64,000 nucleotides of DNA from Parachlorella kessleri (lineage: Eukaryota > Chlorophyta > Trebouxiophyceae > Chlorellales > Chlorellaceae), in contig BBXU01000220.1 of NCBI GenBank assembly GCA_001598975.1, positions 62,001-126,000 of the forward strand, read 5' to 3'. The position numbers and the translations under genes were made by a program. Positions 9,101 through 20,097 of the stretch are shown piece by piece. Under the pieces are notes generated by a model. That model did no database searches, was not told the DNA's origin, and was given only the letters and a program-made list of their open reading frames with translations. Position 1 is the stretch's first letter. Each line of letters starts with the position of its first letter.

Positions 9101-12100
9101 TCAAGCCGTGCCCACCAACACGTCCCATAAAGCCAGCTTCGCCACAAGGTCTTGAGTGCTATCTGACAGCTCAGCATTTCCAACACACAGCTGCACACCG
9201 CTCGCCCCACTGAGCGCCAGCTGGATGTGGCTGTGACCAGGAGCAGCACTCCCTGCTAGGTTTGGCTGGGTGGGCACTAGGGTCGAGGTCCTGGATGTGG
9301 TAGTGACAATGCTGGAGTGGCAGAGCCTGCTGTGCTGCAGTGCCGATGGCCTTCTAAGTTGTGACATGTCTGCGTCACTGGGCGCGGGTGCCCGTGATGC
9401 GGCAGCGGTAGGGCCGCTACCAGGTTCTCCTGTCTCTGTTGCAGCTTCTGCTGCCTCAACTGGTACCTGTCCTGGCTCTGCTGCTGCTGCACCCCCCGCT
9501 CCGGCTGCTGCTGCTACTATTGCCTGCTCGATGATGCTGCTGCCTTCTGCACCTGCCACCAACATGGCAGCACAGGGTACCCCTGCTGCTGCCTGGTCAG
9601 GTGCTGCTACAGCAGCGTCTGAGCAAGGGCTGCGTGAACAGCTGTCATGCCTGTCAGCCACACCTGCTGAGATATGCTGCTGTTCAAGCGGACTGGGGTG
9701 CCGCTTCACGCCAGGTGTGGCCTGCAGGGACGCTATATGCTCGCCCAGCGACTGGGCAAGCTTTTCAAGCCGCCTTACAGCCCGCCACTGCCGCTGCGGG
9801 AGGCTTGGGCTGTCCAAGTCTTCCTCTGTGCATAGTTGCAACAGCCGCCCTGTGCGCTGCACAGCGAACGGCGTGGCAGGCGTCCCTTGCTAGTGTTCAT
9901 ACCAATGCTGACAGGTGGCTGGAAGCAACAGTTTGTGACTCCTAAGTACGTCATGAGCGAGCACCTTCTAAGCAAACCAGGTGCACCCTTGAACCTCAGC
10001 TTGCCACACAGGCCGTGCTTGTGCTGCATGCAACCCCGCGGCCTCCAGGCCCTTGCAATCAAGACCACGGTGCCCAGCTCCACGCAGCCGACAGCGCACC
10101 TGGGCAAGCAGGGTGCCAAGTTCTAAGAGCACCTCAGGGTGCCTTTCATGCAGCCTCCTTGCCGCCTCCGCACATCCAACCCTCCATAGGTGGCACCCCG
10201 TCCTGGCCGTAGCAGCCTGTAAGTGGTGTGCGCACTCTGGCACAGGCTTGCTGAAGAGACCCGCAAGGCCCAGAACTGCTGGGCCGCGGAAATGCACTGC
10301 GGGCCAGCCTGCCTCGCTGTCACAGCACATCAGGCCTGCAACCAATCCGGCCATGGGTGAATGTTTCTTAAGCAAAGGCTGCTTTGCTTGCAAAGTCTGT
10401 AGTTTGGGCCTGCCAGCTTACAGACAGGTCTGCAGTCGCAAAAGCAGCCGTGTTCCGAGTGCAAAGACCGAATAGGCGTGAGCAAGTACCAGCATACGAG
10501 CTAACCTTCATCCAGAACATGAATGTGGTGCGCCTGGTCCCCCTTGCTGTACAGTACATGCCCAGGAAAGATGCTGACCGGGGTAGCGAGACGCCTTAGC
10601 ACGGCCTGCACAGGCCAGTCAGTCAGCAGTGACAAAGCGCACCAGAGGCGTGCCAGCCTGAGTCTGGTGATGGCCCCTGGTGAGCAGCATATAACACTCA
10701 AGGCTACATCTGCATCCAGCCCTGTCAGTAAATTCGCCTTTCACTTTCTCTGCTCGCACAACATGTACCCTTACTAATAACACTTGAGGCGACAGAGCCT
10801 GGTGAGAAGACCTCATGCGAGACTAAAAGCCATCCCAAGTAGCTCGGATGCATGGACTTACCATCAGAGCAGCATCGGCCGCTGGAGACAGTGCCTTGAA
10901 GCAGCCAGCCTGGAACATGGGGTGGCTTTCCAGCTCCTGCCGCACTTCACCCCGCAGCCCAGCTGGCAGCTGAGAGTAAAAGTGAGCCTCATCGCTGTCT
11001 GCACCACCGCTTAAACCTTGCTGATGGTAATTGTTTGGGCCTCAAGCTCTGACCTGCCTGGGTGGCAAACTTCCATGCATGTTCGCAGTGCATAAAGTAT
11101 CAGCGGATTCTATGCAGCATTGGAGTAGAGCGTCACGATGGCAGAGTAAAACAGGGCGCTCGTCAACCGACCTCCTGCTCACCCATGTCCTGCATCCAAA
11201 GTCTCATGAAATGCTTGCGAAGCTTGCTGCGCAGGGGTGCCGCCATCCGGCGCTCGGACATCCACGCATCAAGCGACTGCATCTTGTCATGCAGCCGGGC
11301 AGCGTGTTTGCTGGGACGAGTGGAGGTCAACACTTCATTCACTATGCTGCACGCATGTGCAAGGCCACGTTCACTCGGCCTGCACTGCCGTCATCTAATG
11401 CAGCATGGCTACTGTTTGACCAGGGCAAGCTAAGTGCCTCTGCCACGACACTACCAAGTAGGGGGAAGTCAGCATGGCTTGCGATGCAGGGAAGTGTAGC
11501 CCAGCTGTGCCTAGGCACCTGTTGGGTCTCATATTCCCATGCCTGCTGAGGACACAGACAAACAAAGGCCCCCAGAGCACAGCCTGAGGGCAAGCCTAGG
11601 CAATGGAGGCACAGCACCTCACTGATAAGAACAGTCCACATACACCCCAAGCTCTCTTGGCAGCCAACTCACTTGATGAGGTAGCCGAAGTAAGCCACAC
11701 CTACAAACATGTAGAGCAGGGACACCCCCACTTCCAGCGGAGTGTATGGCGTGATATCCCCATAACCTGGATGCAGCGGGACATTGTTGAAATCCTCGAA
11801 GGCCGTAGAATCCCATGACTTAGTGTGGACAGCCATAAGCACGACATGCAAGCCACGCCGGCTGGTGCCTTCAGAACATCAGCTATCCATGCCCTGTCAA
11901 TCAATGTTGCTGGAAGGCTTCCCAGTAGCCACCCCCTTGTGTAGTCAGAATCCAGGCTGCCCCAAGCATCAGAACTCTTGGTACACTCCATGAAGACTTG
12001 GCTTACCAATGGTTGTAATGGTCGACATTGAGTAGTACACTGCAGCACACACTAAGGGTGGTTTTCACGGGAATGCCGACGATGTTGACAGAGACGATAG

Positions 12101-14164
12101 CAGGGCAGGTGGTTTGCAGGTGGTGCTGACCTGAGTATAGATAACACAACGCGTCCGGGGCATCAACAAGGGTGTAGCGATCCTTGTCACCTGCACAGAA
12201 CTCATCGCAGTGCGTGCTCATGGAATCCCACAGAGAGATGATAGACAAAACCACATATGAAGTGACTTAGGGTTGCCTTTCATGGCCACATGCGGCATCA
12301 CTTTCTTGCAAAAGCAGTGATGGCCAGGTGACAGCAGTGGGGGCCCACGGGTATGGCAAACGAAGGCCACCGCAACTGCTGTGAGATCCTCTTACCTATG
12401 TGCGCTGCCCAGGAGTTTTCTATGCCTTGTATCCTGGCCACTGCCCACCACAGGCAGCCCATAAGGTTAAGCAGGATTAGAAGGGAGAACACAGCCTTGA
12501 AGATGAGCAACGCTGTGGCAGATATCCAGCTAGAGATTACCCTTCGGATTACATCCCTGTCGCCCGGTTGAGAGAGGGACTGCAAAGCATTGGTGAGGGT
12601 GCATTATGAGAGGATTAGGACCCTAAGTCCTCCAAGCAGATGCACACACAACTGCCAACGAGGGCAGCCCAGCAGAGCGGGATGTCCAAAGTGTGTTCCC
12701 AATGCTTGGCACAGTCAGATAGATGACTTCCAGACGTCCTCCATTCACCACATGACAATATGCCCAGGATTGCTGAGGACATTCCTAGTTGCCGCACCTT
12801 GATGATCATCACCACCCGTACAAGGCGGAGCAGCCGCAAGAGGAACACTAGCTTGACTACATGCTTGCCTGAGTCGCCTATAGCCACCGTGACAATCTGC
12901 ACCTAGCAGCAAGCCCACTGTCAGCTGCCGAGCCAGAGGTTCCCCCTCGGCTGCACTCTGTGCCTCAAGACATAACCTGGTCAGTGGCTCCAACGGTCTA
13001 GGAGGTCATCTGTCGGCGGCTGGGTTGGAAGCCAGCAGAAACCTTGCCCAGCACAAAGACAAGTTGGAGCTCTCACCTGTACAAACAAGGGCAAGACCGC
13101 GACGGCATTGATGATGAGCATGCCGTGCTGCAGGTAAAACCAGGCCACTAGCCTACCATCAGTGATGGGCACCCATCGGGCATCCCAAAGCACCACAAAC
13201 CCCAGCAGGAAGCCCATCAGCAAATCGGCCAGGTACACAATGTCTGCAGGACATGCAGGTGATCGTCAGACATACACTTGGGCAACTGAGGGACTGCCTT
13301 GCATAACACTTCTTGCGGGCCATATCCATGCCTGGCGGCATCAATGCACACAGACACTGTTTGCCCCATGGTAGCTTCTTGTGTACAAAGAAACATCATT
13401 GCGGACCCCCTGGGAACCGAACTTACTGCCAATCAGGTCGCTCACAACCAGGAAGTTGAGGCGCGAGTGCACATCCCAGTCTTGCGTGAGGAAGGCGACA
13501 GAGAGCGGCACCAGAAAGGCTGTGTAGGTAAGGTCTAGTAAGGTGGTCAGGACGCTCCACCAGCGGGCCACCCTCCCCACAGGGCTAAACACTGGCAGCC
13601 CCAGCAGCAGAGACCGCCGCTGCCTGCAACAGGCTCGTCCAGGCGGTCACAGCCAGCAAGATGTGTGGCTCCTCATGGGAGGCCCAGGCCCCACACTTCC
13701 GCAGTGACGCTCTAGCAAAGCTTCCCAGCTTATGCCGCATTGTGTGCTGGGTAGCAAGGGGGCGCCAGTGAGGCAGTGGCTGGGCTGCTGCTTAGTCCTA
13801 CCGCCGCCGCCGGTGCCTACCTGCCGTGAGATATACGATGATAGTAACTAAACTCCCTGCATGTCCAACATATACAGGTGGTCCTTGCCGCTGCATTGCT
13901 CTTCTCCAGGCAAGGTGAAGAAGTGCAAGCTTGGTCAACTGGCAAGAGTGAAAAGCACAGTCGCCAGGCAAGGCCTAGCCATACAGTGGGCGTGGCAGGG
14001 GAGGTCAGGGCCACGTCAGACACAGCACCGCTCACACAGCACCGCTCACACAGAGAGCCCCACCTGCCGTTGACCTTTAGCTTTCGGTCCGCCGGAGGTG
14101 CATGGCTATACTCGTCCTCATTGCCGTGCAGGCCATGTTCGTCATCAAGAGCGACCGGCCCCAT
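9101..14164 (-). CDS. Six-transmembrane K+ channel with C-linker and cyclic-nucleotide-binding domain
   Basis: Fourteen exons sum to 798 residues: 14064-14164, 13427-13623, 13077-13243, 12798-12896, 12396-12579, 12131-12265, 12007-12039, 11673-11766, 11421-11450, 11183-11310, 10862-10998, 10506-10605, 10100-10335 and 9101-9856. S1-S3 are hydrophobic segments. S4 is Arg-rich (KLVFLLRLLRLVRVVMIIK), implying voltage sensing. The pore carries TTIGYGD (about residues 301-307), the K+ selectivity filter, split by an intron inside the Gly codon. S6 (LLYMFVGVAYFGYLI) is followed by a C-linker (DAWMSERRMAAPLRSKLRKHF) and a cNMP-binding fold (FPGHVLYSKGDQAHHIHVLDEG, then GPAVLGLAGLFSKP, then CHLWRV). 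The last 250 residues are low-complexity. Family: plant/animal CNG-EAG-like K+ channels of the plasma or ciliary membrane. The short 11421-11450 exon and the acceptor at 12265 are the weakest calls. The ligand-binding arginine of cNMP domains was not identified, so ligand gating is unproven. Confidence 0.88.
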
Positions 14165-14489
14165 AATGACACTTGTCTTGACTCTGTACTATCGATACAG
14201 GCAAATTTTATGTAGGCAGCGTGTCGCTCCATCTACTCTGCTGACTGACCGGCACTTCTGTCGTAAAACATGACACTTGACTCCCCACTACCTAGTCGCG
14301 TAGGCATTGGCTTAGTTCTCTTCACGATTGGGAGCCGGGAAAGGTCTTTGGCAGGCTTTGGCATCATGATGCGTCAGTGGCAAGTTTTCATGTCATGGCG
14401 CGCCGACACCTAGGCAGTGCACGCTCAGCAGAGCTATAGCTCAGCCAGACCTGGGCAGTCCGCTAGCAAATGGTATTCATTTCGCCGGC
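14165..14489. promoter_or_regulatory. Shared 325-bp head-to-head region, channel (-) and GST (+)
   Basis: The two start codons face away from each other with 325 bases between, which must hold both 5' UTRs and promoters. No TATA box or other defined element was identified. Confidence 0.4.
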
Positions 14490-16027
14490 ATGCCTGCCCT
14501 CCACTTCAACGTCATATCGCCCACTTCCAGGCCAGCCAAGTCGCATGTGAGTGGCATGTCAGGCTATTGGTAAGGTGACCAGTAGACGTCATACTTCTCT
14601 ATCGGCACACACGGTTCCCAAAGACACACTACCTTATGAGCTACCGCCTGGCTTGCCCGCTGTCAAGGACAGCCAACCGTGGAGTTCTGCCCACAAGACC
14701 CTCCACAGCTTTGTTTCTGGTGCAGGTGCCTACGCTATACACCCACACACTCTGTCCCTATGCCGAGCGTGCCTTTCTTGTACTGTTAGAGAAGGGTGCG
14801 CCCTTCAACCTGGTCCATGTAGACCTGTCTTGTAAGCCCACGTGGTACCGTCAGGTCAATCCTCGAGGGCTGGTGCCAGCAGTGGAGTACAAGGGGGCTG
14901 TGCACGTTGAATCACTTGATATCTGTAGGTGGGTGGCCTGCAAGCATGTGTTGATGGCAGCTTTGGTCAGTCCTCACAAGCATTCATAGGCGCTTTAAGT
15001 GATGTGCTGGGTGGCTTGGCGTGCTACGCAACATGTTGCTCAGAGACAAATGTTTTCAGTGGTGGCGCCGGGGTTCCTTCTGTCCCAGACAGAGCAAGCG
15101 CCTGAGTTGGCAGCACTACGGGTCTCTCTAAGCTCTACACAGACATACCACAGTAACCTTGGCAGGCTATAGTTAGTTCTATGATGACTCAATGTTACAG
15201 CAACAGTAGAGATGTACATGCTTGTTGCAGGTGGGCGGATGCCAAGCTGGAAGGGCCTCCCCTAATGCCAAGTGATGGGAGCCTTCGGCAAGAGGTCGAC
15301 CAGCTGCTCGGGGGGGTGGACAGCTGTGTCTCAGCGGGCCTGAACTTGCTGGCTGGCCGCTCTGGCAGGTAGTGCGCCTGCCCACTTGGCTCATTTTGTT
15401 TATGGAAGGAAGCCTAGTCGCGGTGTTGGTTGTGCCAGGCTCATGTGTCCCCTGCTGCCCTACAAATCACACATAAGACATGCACTTTGCAGTACATGTG
15501 ATTCCAGGGTATGGGACTTTGCCTGCCTCTGCTGAGTTTCTCAAGGTGGTTGGCCAGCCCTGCTGCTTGGCCAGGTGGGCTTGTAAGTCATGGGGTGCTG
15601 CTGAAGCCGGGCCTTCCTTGTGAGCAGGTACTGGGGCATCGGCAGCGGCCAGTCAGCCTCTCAGCGCGCCGCGTTTGAGGCGCAGTTGTCCAACTTACAG
15701 GCAGCGCTGCAGCGGCATGGAGGACCTTTCCTGGCAGGACCTCACCCCACCCTCGCTGACATCGCCTACTACCCGTTCATCCGGCGTTTTGGTGTCGGCA
15801 TGGAGCGCTTTGCTGGGTACGACGTGACCACTGTGCTTGGGGGCAGCGTGGGACGCTGGCTGGATGCCATGGGGCACAGGGAATCTTGCAGGGTGTCCTC
15901 CGCTGACGATGTGCTGCTGCTGCAAGCCTACGAGAGGCATCGCTGCCTCGACTTCTTCGACTATGACAGCTACGAAGTGTTTGACCTGCACCCTCAAAAC
16001 CGAGCGTATCTCCCGATTGCTTCTTAA
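14490..16027 (+). CDS. Cysteine-type glutathione S-transferase (lambda/omega-like)
   Basis: Four exons (14490-14546, 14726-14928, 15231-15368, 15628-16027) sum to 265 residues. The thioredoxin-fold half begins LYTHTLCPYAERAFLVLLEKG. The CPYAER motif places a catalytic Cys where Tyr/Ser occurs in other GSTs, as in omega, lambda and DHAR classes, which catalyse glutathione-dependent thiol transfer and deglutathionylation rather than classic conjugation. NPRGLVPAVEYKG supplies the cis-Pro, and ES after VHV matches the glutathione gamma-Glu site. The helical C-terminal half contains the usual N-capping motif region (LAGPHPTLADIAYYPFIRRF). The first exon, MPALHFNVISPTSRPAKSH, was chosen because its GTGAGT donor joins in phase; it is short and could be a poor targeting signal. 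The exact class is not certain. Confidence 0.87.
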
Positions 16028-16734
16028 CCACTCTTGGCTCCTCACACTCAGCAAGCTTGGGCTTATTTAAAAAGTGCTGGCAGTGCTGATCAGAGAGGAT
16101 GTACGGGTACACTGGACGGACAGGGCCGTATGCACTTTATCAGTAAGGGTGACAGGTATTGCGAACAGGGGGTGAGAGATGAGCTGGACTGACAATGCTG
16201 AATTTACGAATGCGATTTATCTATTAGGGGTGGCAGGTAGTGCGAGCATAGAGGAGGTACGGGTATGCTGGGCTGACAGGGTTTGTCGGTGGTGGCAGGC
16301 AATGAGAACAAAGGTACTGATGGGCCTAGATGCATGGGGAGGCCCTAGGGGGTTTGCCTGAGTTCTTTTCATCAGTGGGGTGCATAATGTGCATGCTGGT
16401 ATGCTGCTGCGCCTACCAAGTAGCAACAGCATGCCACCGTACGAAATCATAGCAAGATGGTCCGATTGCCTCCCATTGCCCTTGTCTTTGGGCGCAAGGT
16501 GTGCCACACATGCTTTCATTCCCAAAGCTGCAATGCTTCCGAGCAGGCTTTCATCGATGCCATGAAACACTATGGGATGCGGGGATGTCACTTTCAAGCA
16601 ATGCTGTGACGATGCCTTATATACACTGCCGTGCTTACTCTCGCTGGTTGTGTCAGTATAAATTGTTGTAAATGGAACGAGCCAAGCAGATCATGGAGAC
16701 AATGGGATCAGCATTTTCAAGAAATCACGCCAAC
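16028..16734. other. Convergent intergenic region of GST and SPRTN
   Basis: Both genes end here. It contains the degenerate tandem repeat listed separately and otherwise no recognisable coding sequence. Confidence 0.5.
16095..16315. repeat. Degenerate tandem repeat, unit about 75-83 bp, about 2.7 copies
   Basis: Related segments recur: GTACGGGTACACTGGACGGA near 16102, GATGAGCTGGACTGACA near 16179 and GGTACGGGTATGCTGGGCTG near 16257. The same order repeats for GGTGACAGGTATTGCGAACA near 16149, GGTGGCAGGTAGTGCGAGCA near 16229 and GGTGGCAGGCAATGAGAACA near 16292. Identity between copies looks moderate. Confidence 0.55.
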
Positions 16735-19675
16735 TCAAGACCCTTGTGCAAGGCATGCATCGATGTGCGCGTTCAAAGCACTATTAGACAGCTCAGCAGC
16801 AGGCCAGCATCTGCCGCAGATGGGGCATTTCAACCCATCAACGGTACAGCCCTCTATATGCACGCTAGGTCTTGTAGGTGACTGAGGCTCTGGTTGGCTG
16901 CTAGTGAGATCTAATACGTCCTCCGCAACTGAGAGATGCTGCTGCTGCTGCTGCTGCGCCTCTTGTTGCCACGCCCGCTGCAAGTGTTCCCTTTGGACCT
17001 TGGGGAGGCTGTGCCCCTCTAGATCCCCCTGTGCCTCCTGCTCTTGCTGCGGCTGCTGCAGGTCCTGCTGCGTTGGCGACAGCAAGACAGGACACTGCAA
17101 GGGTTGTGCCATCAAATCATCCTGTCCGTCTCTCAGCGGAAGATCCATCACAAGTTGATGGCGCTGCTGCTGCTGGGGAGCAAGGGAGTCCATGAAAGCC
17201 TGCGCTTGTAATCGTCGAAGGGCAGCCTCAGCCAGTAACTGCCGCCGCTCAGCAGCGCCGGCCTCCATCCTTGCTGATATTTGCTCTGGCTGTTTGATTG
17301 GCTGTCTAGGCGGCTGCGGCCTATGCTGCTGCTGTGCCTGCTGGTACTGTTGTTGATCCTTCTGCTGAAGCTCCTGTTCATGCTGGTGCTGCTGCTGCTG
17401 CCGCCGTCGCTGCTGCTGACTAGCAGCCTCCGCTTGAGCTCGACTCGCAACGGCTGCCAAGGACTGAAGCACCTCTTGGCCCTCCTCCGCGCAAGTGTTG
17501 GGAGCATTCGTTTTTGGGCCTGCAAGAAGAGATCATGCAGTTGTTCACATCGGCGCAACTGACCGTTAGCAGCCAGCGTGCCCTCTCCCTGGTGCCTGCC
17601 TGCCTCATATGGCCCCATCGCACCCACTTTGGAGCATGAAAGGCACGCCCGCCACACATACCAACCACTGCCAGCAAATCACCGCACCTTCAGCACCCTT
17701 GCCGCAGGCACCAGCTGCTTCATCAGTTCCTCGACTGCCTGCTCCAGCTTCCCTGACGCCACCGCCAAGTCGCCGGCCCCCGCCAAAAAACTTGCTGATA
17801 TCTTGGGTCCCTGCAGGTCCCTTCCTAGGCCGCTTTGCTGGTGGGGCCCTGCCACCGCTGTTTGTCGTGCCTCGGGCATCCATGTCTGAGCTGGCGTCTG
17901 GTGCCGCCTTTGCGCCTGCACACCAGTGGGCAGCAAGACTGGCTTGAACAACCACTCCTATAATAAGGACGCTTTGGCGTTAGGGACACGTGCTGAACTC
18001 TAGGGCGTCCTCTGCAGGGCCAACTGGAGATACCCAACATCTCCCAGTTAGGCACAACCTGGGGGGGTGCAACAGAGCCGACCCGTTACGCACCCTTTCT
18101 TTTCTTCTCCAAAAAGCCATCAGGCTCCTTGACCTTCTCATAGGTGCCCCCGCAGTGCCTGATGTGCATGTGGTAGTTGCAGTGAGGGTCGGCGCACTCC
18201 TCACCCCTGCCCATGCGCCCCCGACAGTCGGCTTCCTGGGGAGGCCTGCACCGTAGGGCCACACAGCCCCTTGCTGCCACCGCCAGTGATTACTCAAGGG
18301 CACACGGTGGTAGCGTCTGAACTCCGGTGTGGACCTGAGTAAAGAAATCTGGGATAGAACACCTACAAATTGCTGATACCTGCCCCGCACTGCATCGCAC
18401 CTGTCACAAGACCATCCTGCATACCGCCGCACCTGTTCATGGCCCGCTTGACCAAGTTCCCACAGCGGGCACAGCGCCAGTGGTGCTGTCGGTAGAAGTC
18501 AACCTCAGCATGCATCGTGTGATGAGTGTTGATGTTGTAGCCTCCAGCAGGGCGCTGCAGGAGCAAGCATGAATAAGCTCCTCAAGATGGTCTAGACCAG
18601 CCTAACACCCAACCGCTACCTACCCATGCTCCCCTTAGTCCCCCAGTTGCCAACAGATGATGGAAGTACATGTCTTTCAAGGCTGAATGCAAGTCAAGGC
18701 CTCACCAAATGCGAGACCTAGCTGCCTCCGATACCCAGCGCCAACTGCTAGACCTCAGATCCCAGGAGGCCTCTGTTGTCGCAAAACGACAAACCTGCGT
18801 GTCAGGGGCGGTCGACTCGTTGATGCGTCGCATGATGCTGCGGAAGATGGTGCCATGGCCGGAGGGCTCATCATCCCTGATGCCCCCCAGCATCATGCAG
18901 GCGTGTATCATCTCATGCAGCAGCACCTCCTTCAAATCTCGGGAGGGGCGCAGCTGCAGGGTTGCAGGGCGAGTGCGAACATGCAAATGAGAGCCAGATG
19001 ACCACACCTCTAAAAGAAAGGATGGTGTGCTGGCACAGGGATCCTTCACCCAGGGCACAAGAAAACGGCACTCGAGAGGCCCCCAAAGAAGACAATGTTG
19101 CATAACAACAATCGTGCGAGCTCCATGGATATCGGCGCAACACAGTCTTCCTAAAGGGCACATACTGCCGCTATCCCAGCCCGCCATCAGGGATGACTTG
19201 GGCAGTATCGGGCTGACCACACCACAGGCAGCTGGCATCCCAGCAGCCAGAAACAGAGGCTAGCGCCTCGCCATGAATGGACCGAGCAACACCTGCAACC
19301 CCGAACAGACCTTGAGCAAAGGCTCGGACAGCTTGATCCTGCAAGCAGCAGGCCCGCGGTTGTCAGACACGTCCGACTAGATACGGTTGACTATGGCATA
19401 GCTATTCCGGCAACGTGCCTCTTTGTGCAAGGACCAATCCCTGGCAAAGTTCCACAACAGGGGCACTAAGGCAGCCCCCCAGCTCACCGGCACCCGCCGC
19501 CTTTCTGGAACTCGCACACTCCGCCACACAGGGTCATCCTTGCACTGCTCCACTCAACAGAGCAGGCCCCTAGCTGGCTGTCAAAGTACAGGTCATTGTA
19601 GTGGCAAAATAGAGCGTGAATGTCCGGGTGGGGGTCCAGGAACTCCAAGTCCTGTTCGGTCAGGTCCCCTGCCAT
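16735..19675 (-). CDS. SPRTN: SPRTN/Spartan DNA-protein crosslink metalloprotease
   Basis: DNA-dependent metalloprotease that degrades proteins covalently trapped on DNA during replication. Seven exons (19488-19675, 19311-19338, 18795-18953, 18433-18554, 18094-18245, 17688-17915, 16735-17519) sum to 553 residues. The SprT domain has HEMIHA (His85, Glu86, His89) and a third ligand in GHG (His105). It is followed by the zinc-binding sub-domain (YNINTHHTMHAEVDFYRQHHW, CARC, HCGGTYEKVKEP). A basic stretch AKRPRKG precedes TQDISKFFGGGRRLGG (residues about 253-268), where a PIP-like TxxIxxFF and an SHP box FxGxGxxLG (p97 binding) overlap. A Gln-rich region leads to a C-terminal UBZ4 finger (LKCPICGRCW, then AHIDACL), which binds ubiquitinated PCNA. 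The architecture equals animal and plant SPRTN. Its start lies 422 bases head-to-head from UNC-50. Confidence 0.94.
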
Positions 19676-20097
19676 GAGCGTCCTGAACCTGGCAAGCTCC
19701 AGCTAGTCCAAGCACACTATGCAGACTTTGTATGCGAGCTCAGGCCAGGAGAGAGGCTCTACTTCCGTCACGGGCAGTGTGTGGAGGAATTCTCAGTCAT
19801 ATGCGCACAACATGACCTGCCTTGTCTGGGAAAAAGGAACGACATGGCACTGGATGTCTCAAGTACAGCGAATGCAGAGTGAGAGTGAGGTTACATGAGT
19901 CCAAAGACTTGAGCGGGAGCATGCTGTGTGATGGCTTGCCAGCCTTGGTGTTGCCCAACCAGGCCTTTGCTGCAGGCTTTTCCCACTTTGATCACAGGTT
20001 TCTGCACTTCTCCGCAGCATTGAGAACTGTTTCGAAAGGGGGCTGATCCTGGTTACCTGGTTGTTTGTCTAGAAGCAAGTAAGGCAGCTGCAGTTTC
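19676..20097. promoter_or_regulatory. Shared 422-bp head-to-head region, SPRTN (-) and UNC-50 (+)
   Basis: Divergent start codons at 19675 and 20098 imply both promoters and 5' UTRs lie here. No specific element was recognised. Confidence 0.4.

Noticed and set aside
9270..9893. Plus-strand open frame of 207 codons, Ala/Ser-rich
   Set aside because: Antisense to the channel's C-terminal exon, which is fixed by phase with upstream exons.
14434..14470. GCTATAGCTCAGCC, reminiscent of a tRNA D-arm/box A
   Set aside because: No matching box B (GGTTCGAxTCC) or cloverleaf downstream.
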